A DNA stretch of 60,000 nucleotides from contig CM060731.1 of the NCBI GenBank assembly GCA_030704615.1, forward strand, positions 34,970,001-35,030,000, in the 5' to 3' direction. Origin of the DNA: Takakia lepidozioides. Its lineage: Eukaryota; Streptophyta; Takakiopsida; Takakiales; Takakiaceae. Position 1 is the stretch's first letter. Each line of letters begins with the position of its first letter. The translations under genes were made by a program, and so were the position numbers. Of this stretch, positions 44,591 to 60,000 are shown in pieces. Under the pieces are notes generated by a model. That model saw nothing but the letters and a program-made list of their open reading frames with translations. It ran no database searches and was not told where the DNA came from.

Positions 44591-45317
44591 CACCTTAAGA
44601 AAAAAGCAAGTCATCTAAATACACACAGTGCTATATAAACATTGGAATCAAGTTAAACAATTTATTTATTTAACAATATCGATCGAGTCGTTTCCTCTGA
44701 AGCGATTGTTGTCGCTTGCTGAATCAGTCGGCCTTTCAATGTAATTGCAGTGGGCCTCCTGCTCCATCCAAAACAGGTTGTGGCATCCATCTACAAGCAA
44801 GCAACGTCGTGCACTGAGTATGTCTTCCTGGAGGTTGGTACCAGCCGCGGCAGTCCTGATCAATCTGGACAAAGGGACGCCATGTTTAGCTAGTAGTCCT
44901 CATCAGTCGCCTATCATGCATTTTATGGTAAATGTGAAATCTAGTTGCATTCTTTACAAATTAAATGTAGTTCTGCTATGTAATTCATGAGCACTGGAGA
45001 AGAACATCATGTCAATTAGCTCTAGCGTTTATTTTGGATCTCTTGGGGACCAGAACACACCGACTGGAGCTGGTATACATATATTTATGCTACTTGCAGC
45101 AATAGTAAATATGGGCTGAACAAAGATGATCCCAGAAAGATGAGCGTAACATTATCATAAAATGAGTTCTCCCGAGGAGCTATTCAATCTCGAACCCATT
45201 TCAAGCCAAGCCAGGTGATCTATGTAACGCGGAGACTTGATCAAACGTTAGTGCTAAGCAGAATGTAATATGGAGAAATATCAAGCAGAGAATTGTCTAG
45301 ATGTACTAAGTACCTGA
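44591..45317. other. Intergenic, 3' flank of the second Agenet gene
   Basis: TTTATT at 45,028-45,033 is a possible minus-strand AATAAA about 285 bases past the Agenet stop. A 68-codon minus-strand frame (44,666-44,872) shows no known domain. Confidence 0.35.
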
Positions 45318-45914
45318 TCAGACCTCAGGATCACACCATTTTTGGTTCCTCCACTCCTTCTGCCTCCGAATTTTCGAAGGATCCAGTGTGTACTCTTCCT
45401 TGGTGACTGGATACTCTATAGTGTATAAGTTTTCTTGAGCCGACTTGACACTCACCACCCCTCCCATCCACCACGCATCATTCAAAAAGGCTTCCACTTT
45501 AGCCCCAACTTCCCAACTGAATTTAAAATTGAATGGTGGAATGGGCCTTATATCACTCTGGTGCACATCTTCCTCCAGGAATAGCTTTGTTCCCTCATCC
45601 TTGAGAATACTCTCGTAACGCACCTTACAACATTCGTTATAAATGTTGTAGAACCTGATACTTGCGGTGAACCAAGCTCCTACGAAGCCCTCCTCGTGGC
45701 TGCCAACTTCTACCCTGGCACCCTCTCTGAAAATCATTCCGTTGATCGGGTAGGTGATGCTTGTCTCGTACTTGCGTACTTTCTTGGCAGGCTTGCTCCC
45801 CTCCGACGATGAGCTATCATAGCAAGCATCCCTACATATATCATCCAAGAAAAACCCTAGCTTAGATCGGCATTTCGTTCTGCAACTTGATTTAGAAAAA
45901 AGAAAAAAATGCAT
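45318..45914 (-). CDS. Agenet (Tudor-like) domain protein 2, up to 198 aa
   Basis: Two Agenet units follow a lysine- and serine-rich leader. Unit one has GARVEVGSHEEGFVGAWFTA and KVRYES, the linker is DIRPIPP, and unit two has GAKVEAFLNDAWWMGGVVSV and YTIEYP. It ends KIRRQKEWRNQKWCDPEV, where the Trp-rich tail parallels CWKGEKWVRPV of the first gene. The first 40 residues are less certain: a TATATGTAG acceptor-like site lies within the frame near 45,836-45,844, so the true first exon may be elsewhere. It is a diverged tandem paralog of the gene at 41,020-41,520. Confidence 0.8.
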   Translation of the reverse strand: MHFFLFSKSSCRTKCRSKLGFFLDDICRDACYDSSSSEGSKPAKKVRKYETSITYPINGMIFREGARVEVGSHEEGFVGAWFTASIRFYNIYNECCKVRYESILKDEGTKLFLEEDVHQSDIRPIPPFNFKFSWEVGAKVEAFLNDAWWMGGVVSVKSAQENLYTIEYPVTKEEYTLDPSKIRRQKEWRNQKWCDPEV

Positions 45915-46779
45915 TGACCGTGCTCTTTGGCAGATTGTAACATTTTAGGTCCCTTGTACGTGTCTCTGATCAGAAGCAGTCAACTACTACGTCTAATTAA
46001 TAAAGCCGTCAAAGAGAGGGCAGTTCCAGAAGTTTAGTGCACCAACGACATGGCCAAGGCAGTGGTGGGGCGGGATTGAACCAAGAAACACTAAGGGGTC
46101 CAGCAGGATTAATAACAGGTTCTCTACTACGGGTATTCATTTATTCTAGGGTCATGGAAGCATTCCTCACACTCCACAAAAATCATTAAAATATATTTTG
46201 GCATCAATTTAATCCACCTCATTAATGGTCACTATGCATGTAGCCATGGACGGGTGAGCCTCAATTGGCCCACCTACTGTCCTCCAATTTTCAGATTGAA
46301 TGTGGGATTACCTATTGAAATTCAATGTTGGTTGCAGAATAGGGTTAGGGGTACGCACTTATTCTTCCTCGTATTCCTCATGGGTCTGATGGAATTGCTC
46401 CTCAATGCTCATATACCAGCTAACGCGACCTGCAGTGCATGATTTACCACCCACAGATTAGCTAACTTATGAAACTGGTGGTAGTGTAAATGTGTTCCAG
46501 GTGCTCTATTTGAACAAAATTAAGGTTTGAGAAAGTTACTCTTCAGAACCTGACACACAGGGAGCAGTTTCTAGCGACACATAAATCAAACTCACTCAAT
46601 CGCTAGAAACACATAAAGATTTTGTTATTGTTAACGTACTCCAAAATACCTACCAGACGCACATCATATAGCAGCACTGGCCCGGCTGGATGATCTAACA
46701 ATCAGCTAACAATCAACACCCGAATATAAGCACAGTGATGAATTGATCTTGAAAAACCTCTACACTACAGGGATCAGTC
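45915..46779. other. Intergenic, upstream of Agenet gene 2
   Basis: Promoter and leader of Agenet gene 2 presumably lie here. No gene or clear repeat was recognised apart from scattered GATCATCA-type words near the right edge that lead into the minisatellite. Confidence 0.35.
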
Positions 46780-47275
46780 GATCATCATCAAGTGATCGTA
46801 CAAGGATCACGAAACTATCTGCAGCCTCACATCGAAAAGTACAGAACCCCAGAGGCAAGCTGGTCCAGAACTAGATCCACCACACTACAGGGTCAGTCGA
46901 TCACTGGTGTAATAGCGCTAGCGTCCATCACCATCAACTGATCACAAAGAAGCTACACAAAACTATATGCAGAAGGCGATTACCATTAACTGATCTTCAA
47001 AGAAGCTGCATCTGCAAAACTGTCTGCAGAAGGCCCTTACCATCAACTGATCACAAAGAAGCTGCAAAAAATAATCTGCAGAAGCCAATTACTATCAACT
47101 GATCACAACGAAGACGCACAATACTATCTGCAGAAGCACTGCGGCAGCCAGCTCACTTAGCAAATTAGTGCAGAGCAATTACCTGAACTGATCTCAAAAG
47201 GAAGCACAAAAATGATCTCTGAAGAAGCACGGAGGCAGCCTCACATCGCAAAGTACCGCACCCCAGCGGCAAGGT
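46780..47275. repeat. Imperfect minisatellite, about 52-58-base units
   Basis: Four clear units run from about 46,930 to 47,140, each with the order ACCATCAACTGATCACAAAG, AAGCTGCA, then CTGCAGAAG. More worn units lie on both sides. The array is bracketed by a direct repeat of CAGCCTCACATCG plus ACCCCAG (about 46,822 and 47,236). No coding frame is maintained across units. Confidence 0.75.
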
Positions 47276-47970
47276 CCATTAAGGCTGCAGATCAGAAACG
47301 GAGGGCAATGTCCCTCGAGCACATATGCACACAACTTATAGCCCGGCAGCCTTCTCTCTACGCGAGGTGATCGCAGCTGGTACTGCGGGGATGGCGGGAT
47401 GGATAATGCAGACCTTTCTTCATCCATTGCCGTTCATCGTGACCTCATGGATGCCACACATCATCCATCATTCAGCTGGATATATTTGTTTCTTAATTTC
47501 TTATTACTCCCTATCAATATCTCTTATCTTGTTTTTTTGTTTCTTAAAAGGGGCGTTCAATGAACCCTTTGAACGTCTCCATACTATTATTATTATTTGA
47601 GATTTCTGAGATCCCTCGGAGCGATTTGCCAAGTTTATACTTACTTGCCAGAATGGGCCATTAGTGGAATATCGATCGCAATCTCGAACCTATTTCGAGA
47701 CATGCCACACTGAGTTAGGAGTGACACGTCCTTCCGTGTGACTAGTTAGCCAATGTCAGACTTCGATAATCTCACCCTGATTTTTGTCACTCCGCTGTCT
47801 CCTGTCACTCCAATCTCAATAGTGTGACAATCTCAAGTGTTCAGAGGTGGGGAGGATTTGTCAAGCCCAAAACCAACAAATCGCACTGCTAGAGAGAGTT
47901 CTCAAGTATGGCTATTGTTATCCCTTGTTGTTTTGACGTAGACTAAATCCAAACGATCCAACTGAAGCAT
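47276..47970. other. Intergenic, no gene seen
   Basis: AT-rich sequence with an ATT run near 47,585-47,597. No gene was recognised. Confidence 0.35.
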
Positions 47971-48304
47971 AATTTAAAAAAAAAATTAAAACCTGTTCTC
48001 AATTCAGGCCCTTGAGGAGGGGGAAAACTTAGATTAACCATTTAGCACACAAGAGGGAAACTCACCCTCAAACAAACCAGTCAGAAATAGACCCTAATAC
48101 CCACAGGACAAAGTAGCAGGATTTGAATCCTTCACCATCAGGGGTGACACACAGTGCATATATCCAAGTGAGTAGCAGGATTTGAATCCTTCACCATCAG
48201 GGGTGACACAGTGCATATATGCAAGTGAGTAGCAGGATTTGAATCCTTCACCATCAGGGGTGACACACAGTGGCAGTGCACTTATCCAACTGAACTACCG
48301 GCCG
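47971..48304 (-). mobile_element. tRNA-derived SINE, copy D, with triplicated head
   Basis: Read on the minus strand an A box (TAGTTCAGTTGG, about 48,287-48,298) and a B box (GATTCAAATCC) are followed by a body with CCCTCCTCAAGGGCCTGAA, as in copy A, and an A/T tail. The B-box half of the head is present three times in tandem: units start at about 48,113, 48,172 and 48,229 and are 57-59 bases long. The units are nearly identical, so the amplification is much younger than the divergence between copies A and D. Confidence 0.85.
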
Positions 48305-48806
48305 AAGGTATCGTTTTGCTGTGAGTAAACTGAGTGAACATGATGAGTCCAAATGATGCACACATGCAATTATGTGGTAAGTTGAGGTACTTCTGAGATG
48401 AAAATGGATGGATTTTGAGGGTCAGGTTCTTTCTCTCCAAGAGAGATTGTGGTTAGAGAGGTACAGCTTTCCTATGGAATTGTGGCACCCACTGTCCCTA
48501 TTATTTTGTCATATGGTGGTAGCCCTTCAGTTGGAGCCCACCCTTGCTTGTCTAACCAGAGTTAGATTGAGGGGGCGGTCGGATGGAAATTTCTAAAACG
48601 CATTTTATTGGCCATGGAAATTTTATTTTAAGTATTTATGCTTCATCATTTAGGTTAAGAGTTAACTAGCATCCACCCTGTGACAATGTGGTGAAGAGTT
48701 GCAATGAGACATGATTTCAAGAGATCGGAGAAAAAGAAAGACCAGAAGAACGCATGGCAGTCTGAAAACAAGCATGTGCTATCTGCAATGGTTGTGACGA
48801 ATCATG
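48305..48806. other. 3' flank of the F-box/kelch gene
   Basis: TTTATT at 48,604-48,609 and 48,622-48,627 read as AATAAA on the minus strand, about 180-200 bases past the kelch stop, and are probable poly(A) signals. No other feature was seen. Confidence 0.5.
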
Positions 48807-49877
48807 TCAAGCTTGGATTATTGCTCCAGCCCTGTACCATGGCTGATTATCTTGAAACAGATTGTGGCATACAACACCCTCCTCTCTAAGCTCAGTAGAG
48901 AGTCCTGCATTGGTCCCTGTCAATATAAACATCTGGTTGCCAAGGCCAAAGGCGCGGTGGGCATACGTATTCAAATCTTCATTTTCTGTCTGCCCTATTT
49001 TGCCTGCTTTCTGCCATTTCATCTCTTTGGTATTGAACTTTTCAAGAGATCCGGAGGCATTTAGATAGTAGAGAGCGTGATCGGTTGCTATCAGCTCTCC
49101 ATCATCAAGGTTAGAACTCATGGCTTCAATGACTTCCCAGGTGTTGCTCGCAGGATCGTACACTAGAACCGGGGATTCTTGCCTGCACATGACGAAGCCT
49201 CGGACGTAGAGCTTGCCCTGGAACACAACATCGCTCTCAATTGTGTGAAGTGCGATCGGCATACTTGCTCCACTTGACCATTCATTTCTCTCAAGATTGT
49301 AGATCTCCAAAGATTGCTCCACTTTGCCTGCATTGCTATAACCCCCTGCCAAATAGAGCTGCCCATTGATAGCACCACATGCAAAATGACATCTGGGAAT
49401 GCGGAGGCTCGCTCCTTGCGACCACTTGTTAGTGATTGTGTTGAAGATAGTAAACTGGTCATCACCGGCCTTGCAAAGAGATCCTCTACGACCGCCAACA
49501 ACAAGCAGGCACCCATCAATGGCACCAAATCTAAAGCCATCGAAGCCCGCGGCTCTCTGTGGCAACTCGGTGGAGTCCACCTTCCACAGCAACCGCTTTG
49601 ATCCCAAATCGTACATGCAAGACTGCGCAGAGGGGAGAAGGTCAGTGCCCATCACGAAGAGCCAGGAGTCGACTAAACCCAGCCGCTTACGCTCATTGTA
49701 GAATTCATTGCTACTCAACACTGAATTCCATTGGACGCAGACCGAGCGAAGATTTGCATGATACACTCTTGGCACTCTGAGCAGGCATAGCATGGCGACA
49801 TCATCCGGCAGGCCCGGGATGAGAGAAGCTCTTCCTGCTGTCGTCTCCACACTTCGCCTTCTGTTGTCTGGAACCAT
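48807..49877 (-). CDS. F-box/kelch-repeat protein, intronless, 356 aa
   Basis: F-box/kelch proteins are substrate adaptors of SCF ubiquitin ligases; several plant members control phenylpropanoid enzymes or light responses. The F-box is at residues about 18-62 (LIPGLPDDVAMLCLLRVPRV, then NLRSVCVQWNSVLSS), followed by RKRLGLVDSWLFVMG, typical of this group. Kelch motifs with the GG pairs are near CLLVVGGRRG, GQLYLAGGYSNAG and GKLYVRGFV, and blade ends read TNKWSQG, RNEWSSG and SNTWEVIEAM. Length is normal for the family. The frame is complete in one exon, and the start ATG leads directly into the conserved region after about 17 residues. It is divergent to the ABCE gene 1.45 kb away. Confidence 0.95.
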   Translation of the reverse strand: MVPDNRRRSVETTAGRASLIPGLPDDVAMLCLLRVPRVYHANLRSVCVQWNSVLSSNEFYNERKRLGLVDSWLFVMGTDLLPSAQSCMYDLGSKRLLWKVDSTELPQRAAGFDGFRFGAIDGCLLVVGGRRGSLCKAGDDQFTIFNTITNKWSQGASLRIPRCHFACGAINGQLYLAGGYSNAGKVEQSLEIYNLERNEWSSGASMPIALHTIESDVVFQGKLYVRGFVMCRQESPVLVYDPASNTWEVIEAMSSNLDDGELIATDHALYYLNASGSLEKFNTKEMKWQKAGKIGQTENEDLNTYAHRAFGLGNQMFILTGTNAGLSTELREEGVVCHNLFQDNQPWYRAGAIIQA

Positions 49878-50047
49878 GTCTGCTTCAGTGCTCCTCTTAT
49901 CTCACTATTTCCCTTTATCCCGTCAAATGTACAACAAATGCCCAGCTAAATCCTCTCTTCACTCTCACCCAACCTGTACGCAAACTCCCCCAATTCTCTG
50001 CTCCCCACAACGACTCTCTCTCTATACTCAAATGAGGACCACCAACT

Positions 50048-50283
50048 TCCTCTCAAAGAAGAGAACTTATAACTACAAAACGCGCTTGCTCCTCTGAGCA
50101 ACCAAAATCGACTGAGTCTCTTGTCTCTTCTCCACTGATTGTCCACTTAAACAACAAACAGATCTCTGCCCCTCAAAGAAGAGGACTTCAACTACAAAAC
50201 ACGCTTGCTCCTCTGAGCAACCAAAATTGACTGAGTCTCTTGTCTCTTCTCCACTGATTCTCCACTTAACAAACAGATCTATG
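50048..50283. repeat. ~120-base tandem duplication upstream of the kelch gene
   Basis: Units start at about 50,048 and 50,169 (CCTCAAAGAAGAG...), sharing CTTGCTCCTCTGAGCAACCA, TTGTCTCTTCTCCACTGATT and CAGATCT with few differences. They lie 170-405 bases upstream of the kelch start codon, so they fall in its promoter or 5' UTR. Confidence 0.85.
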
Positions 50284-51328
50284 CCGCGCTTCCCTGATTC
50301 ACTGAACAGCAAGCAAGCTGTGATTTAAAGACAAGCAAGCATGTGGCCGGAGCATGAACTATAAGCTAGCGCCGCCCAGTGGTCCCCCAGAGCTGGCGAG
50401 CTGGCACGTTTCTCCTCAGGACAAGAGATGGCTGCTGACGAACTCTTCTGCACATCTCTCCCTTCTTCGTGTTTTCTCACACGAAGAAACGAAGCCTCTT
50501 CGTGTCGCCTCCCCATTCGCTGGATTTGTCCAACGACATTTTGAATAGGTATCGGCGACCTACCTGCTTATAGCCACGTGTCTAACATGCCATTCATTTT
50601 ATAATAATATATAAATATACATAATAGATGTTTATTTCAACCGTCTATCTCAAAAGTTCGACGGTTGAGATCATTTTATGCTGTAAGAACATCTGACTGC
50701 AGCGGATATTAAGAAATGGCAAGTGCCACGCGCTTCACGGACGCTCCTCGCCACGTGTGGGAAGCCTAACTGTTAGTCGGTGAAAGTAGCCAGGATACCG
50801 ACATGTGTCGCGCTAGCTGGAAATATCTGGAGATACAACATTCTCGCGGCCTTTGAGATGGATGAATAGACGTTCAGTCAAAGTCGTAGATGAAGTTAGG
50901 GTGCAGTCTTGGCGAGAAGACTGCACCGTACTGTATGTGGATGAGAATCCAATCCCGTGCCAAATCCACCGAATTTATCTCGACCGTCAATGGTTGATAT
51001 ATGATTTGAGCTCTTTCTACCCGTCAGATTCAATTAATTGGAGGGTTAGATCCTTATCAGATTTGGACGTTGAAAAGTGTGGTGAGGAAAGCAACGAGAA
51101 AGCAACGAGGGAAGCAACGAGAAGGTGGATTGATATTATGTGAGGATGAAGTAACCTCTTGTCAGTATACTTATTAGGGTTTTGGAAAGGAAGGGGGGGA
51201 GAGGAGAGAGAGGAGAGTGGAGACGAGGCGCGAAAGAGAGATTTTAGGGTGGCAGGTTTGGTGCGCAAGGGTTCGGGAGGCCGTCTCCCCTGTTTGTGTG
51301 AGAGGGAGGGAGAGAGGCGGCCGGCAAG
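50284..51328. promoter_or_regulatory. Divergent intergenic region with telo-box-like site and short repeats
   Basis: Upstream of the ABCE start, TAGGGTTT at 51,175-51,182 is the complement of the plant telo-box AAACCCTA, which is common in promoters of translation genes. The word AAGCAACGAG occurs three times with small spacers at 51,088-51,122. A GA-rich run (51,195-51,240) probably belongs to the leader. A 96-codon plus-strand frame (50,853-51,143) covers these repeats and is not called a gene. Confidence 0.5.
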
Positions 51329-56845
<5,517 letters not shown>

Positions 56846-59800
56846 GTATTGTAAGCACTTGCACTTTACTGGTGAGCTTTCAATGCAGGCATGGGAAGAC
56901 CGAATGTGATCCGTTCCGTGATGTTATTTATGCAAGCTACAGGGAGGGTCATTTTGATGCGCCCATGTCATTTGCTCTGATTCCCTTCATTTGAAAACAC
57001 TAGGAGTGCACATCCATGCTTCAGCCTTGAGCTCAACAACATTTGTGTTGTTTTTGCTAGATTTTTCCCCCGTCCAAATTGGCAGTAGTATTGAAGTTGT
57101 CTGACTGTACTGAACGTAGGCAGTGAGGCCCTACATGCAATGGGCCTCTCCAGGGGAGCCATATATGTGTGTGCACACCTTTTATTCTTCAATGTGGGGT
57201 TCAGGGTCATCTGAGAGAGGGAATGGTTTGAGCCATTTATTTAGTTTCCCATGAACATTCAGTGGGCAGGTTGAGAGCTCGGACTGCTGGCGAGGTGAAA
57301 GCATGCTGGATATGTTTGCTACGCAGCAGAGGGAGACGGGAGAGTACTTACAAGAACCTTTTTCGTAGAAATCTCAGTGGGAGAGAACCTTGTACGAGTG
57401 TAAAAAATATAGAACCATGTGTCGGATCAAATCAGGTCTTTTGATGTTCTGAGTAGATTGAAAGATGCCATTGGAAGGATTCTCACCATTGTTGCATCAA
57501 GCTGTAATAAATAGACCATTCAGGGTTTTGATGTCTATGATTGACACTAACTCTGCTGGTGAGAGGACAGAGTGAGAGAAAGCTCCTGGCAATAAACAGT
57601 GGCCATTAAATGTTGCAAAATAAGAGTTTTACCTGCGGCAAGGACCATAGTTTGAGGCTGAGATGAAAACCTCCTTGTTTCCAGTTTACGTGTGCCACAC
57701 TTTGAGCTAGTCATCAGATGTGGTTATAGTGGGCATGTAGACAAGCAGTCCAAAGGACTGGTGATAGTTTCATTCTTTGGTAGGAGGATTCAGTTTCTGA
57801 TGGGGTAGTACTGTATGCATACATGTTAAACTACGGAAGGTCTGTTGAGAAAAGGCATAGAGATTCTGTGCTGGCCCAATAGTCCCAGGCAGGTGGAATA
57901 CTGTGTCTAGCTGGAAGGGGGTGTAATACTCCTCTCATTGGCAATTTGTATTGGCAATTTGTATGATTCATAGTTGGAGAGGACCACTTGTTTTTTTGAT
58001 ACCTGCACTTCAGTTGAAAAGAGTGAGTGATGAGTGTACTGCAAAAGCAGGAGTAGAGTAGTTTTCACCATTCCTGGTGGAGTTTTTCAGGGGAATACTG
58101 ATGTACCATCATCATCACTCTCCCTCTAATGGTGTCAGGCACTCTTAAACAGTTGCTTCTTCATTTCTGGTAGTGTGGCTGATCCAACAGCCTTTCCATG
58201 TGCCCCAACCCTGACATCCTTAACAGTCTTTGGATGTCGGTAGAGAGAGGGGCTCTTATTTACGCCGGCTTTGACTATTTGGGTGGCGGCTTTTGCGGAC
58301 TGAAATGGTATGACTACCGCCTGAAGTCAGAGACTCCGATTGTTGTCTGGCAGCAAATCTGCGTCCAAAATCGTGACCCTGGAAAGTGTTGTATGGCCAC
58401 GCGTGTGTGAAAAGGATTGGAGCGCACCCCCCTTGGCGCCCTCATGCTCACAATCCCTGCAATCCAGTAATGTACAAATTTGTGGCAGGGGTTTGGATCG
58501 TGTCAAATCATGGTCAACAACGAGCCAATTTTTATTAGGGTTTCTTAGAGTGCTGGGAACATTAACTGCGACCCAGCCAGAGATCATGCAATGCTACATT
58601 GCACATTTTGGCCCAATGTTCTGGGCCCAGTGCTGCAAATTATTTGTTCCGTGTACCTTACTATTGTGACGTCGTTGGGACCGTTCATTATTTCCAATCT
58701 GGGAAATTTCCCATGTTCTGTTGTTGATGCCTTGCTGCAAACGTTATGGTGGCCATTATTGGCTTAAGGGGACGCTGTTGGCATTTCTTGTCTGGCCAGA
58801 GATGCACAGGAGTGTGGGGTCTGCTTTGTGCTACTGCTGGCCTACCGCTGATGCCTCCCACCCCACTCCTCCTTTTGGGCATGCGAAAGGTCACTTTGAA
58901 ATTGTTTCCTTTTCTATGGAACAATCCAACAGGTAACTTACCAGCACGTGAAGGTGACCGCGGAGCCACCAGTGCTGCAACATTCCCCAACTCGAAAATA
59001 TAAACAAGTAGCTTTATCATGCTCTTGAAAAACATATACAAAACCATAAATGCATTGAACACAATCATAAAGTCACCCGCAAGCCTAGAAACACAACATT
59101 TATCAAGCAATCATGCACCATCAATGTTGCCACAATCACGCATTATTTCATGTGAAAGCTGCCTCAATTTGTGTACACAAGCACCTTTCACTCTCATATA
59201 AAGAAAATATCATATATATTCCACCCACAACTTTCTCGCCGTGCTTTTTCTAACAATGGTGATTCAGTTTCTTTCTAATCACGCCGACACACTGCACACA
59301 TATGTCCAACTTGCATTAGTCTTCGTGTCACGCACAAGAACAAGACAAAACACGACAGAAGTTGACGTGTGTACTTGCAAGAATCTGCAAACAATTCCAG
59401 CAAATCTCACCATCTCCTTTACATCAGTGATAGACAGGACGCCTTGCGTTGATTGCAATGCACCATTCCTCATCATCTTCTTCTTCTTCTGTGCAGCTGC
59501 TTCTTGAGTGCTTCTTGAAATAGTAAAGGACGGGTTTGTTAGGAACCCACAAAATCTAAACCCGGTCGAGTTGTCTACTAGTACTACTTACTACCCTCAC
59601 AAGTTTATCTACCAGTCCAGCACTCCCCCAAGACAAGGACCATGCTCCCGTAATTACTATACACCCACTTTTAGCCCCTCCCACTTCGATTCTCTCCCCA
59701 AATGATAATTCTTCAACTTCCATGGCCACCACCACCACGATAACACTAGCATCCCAAGCTTTATGACATACTTAAACTGAATGATAGGAAATCACCCCGA

Positions 59801-60000
59801 AGCTGCAGCACGACATTCACCCCTTTGGAAATTGGAGGGGTAGGGTTCGTCGATACTGATTGGTGCATGGTCACGTCGAGGTGATCCGATCCAAAACAAT
59901 AAACCCTAAACTACTCCCGAGTAAAATAAGCAACCATGTTACTCACATTATTTATGTCGACCTACTAGTCCCTCTCCTGCATGGCGGGCATGCATTTGAA
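56846..60000. other. 3' flank of ABCE and unassigned sequence to the window end
   Basis: An AATAAA at about 57,507-57,512 could be a distal poly(A) signal. No coding region, tRNA, rRNA or clear repeat was recognised from 57,520 to 60,000. Frames of up to 140 codons (58,688-59,110 minus) overlap frames on the other strand and have no domain. Confidence 0.4.

Noticed and set aside
50853-51143. 96-codon frame between the kelch and ABCE genes
   Set aside because: It includes the AAGCAACGAG repeats and sits in the divergent promoter. The amino acid sequence has no family resemblance.
58688-59110. 140-codon minus-strand frame near the window end
   Set aside because: Two plus-strand frames overlap it and it contains no domain or splice support.

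Overview
The window is nuclear DNA of a land plant. Coding regions are split by GT-AG introns of about 80 to 1,000 bases, there are PPR-DYW protein remnants, a plant-type F-box/kelch gene and two Agenet-domain genes, and the sequence between genes is full of degenerate transposable elements. The heavy load of broken PPR-DYW pieces and TE debris would suit a fern or another seedless plant. That placement is inference; the sequence alone does not fix the species.

Layout. 1-8,200 is transposon territory: two head-to-head copies of a long LTR-like repeat (about 165-1,825 and 3,985-5,457) enclose a 2.2 kb spacer with two tRNA-derived SINEs and a G-rich run, followed by more element debris and a third SINE. 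8,862-12,032 (minus) holds a seven-exon BRO1-domain gene and, 190 bp upstream on the same strand, a tiny two-exon gene for a 65-residue membrane/coiled-coil protein. 12,703-13,473 (+) is a lysine-rich nuclear-type protein. 14,574-14,846 (+) may encode a secreted cysteine-containing peptide. 15,260-19,716 is a shattered PPR-DYW gene, broken by a MITE with a clean TA duplication, by a satellite-like block, by a fragment on the opposite strand and by a small local inversion. 20,352-23,712 (+) is a complete eight-exon urate oxidase gene. 25,637-26,033 (minus) is a frameshifted O-methyltransferase exon. 27,530-30,560 is a further copy of the LTR-like element plus a long foldback. 31,606-38,648 (+) is the gene for the biotin-carrying alpha subunit of methylcrotonoyl-CoA carboxylase, with 15 exons recognised. 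41,020-45,914 (minus) carries two diverged Agenet-domain genes, and between them lies a broken copy of the MCCA promoter plus first exon. 46,780-48,304 holds minisatellite repeats and a SINE whose head is triplicated. 48,807-49,877 (minus) is an intronless F-box/kelch gene. 51,329-56,845 (+) is a complete eleven-exon ABCE (RLI) gene. The last 3 kb shows no recognisable gene.

The intact genes are housekeeping or catabolic and do not form a pathway cluster. Urate oxidase acts in peroxisomal purine breakdown, MCCA in mitochondrial leucine breakdown, ABCE in ribosome recycling, BRO1 in endosomal sorting and F-box/kelch in ubiquitin ligase targeting. Exon boundaries were assembled by hand from splice-site consensus, reading-frame continuity and remembered family sequence. 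The four larger multi-exon reconstructions all keep frame across every junction: urate oxidase 303 aa, ABCE 605 aa, BRO1 380 aa, and MCCA 808 codons to the last exon seen.
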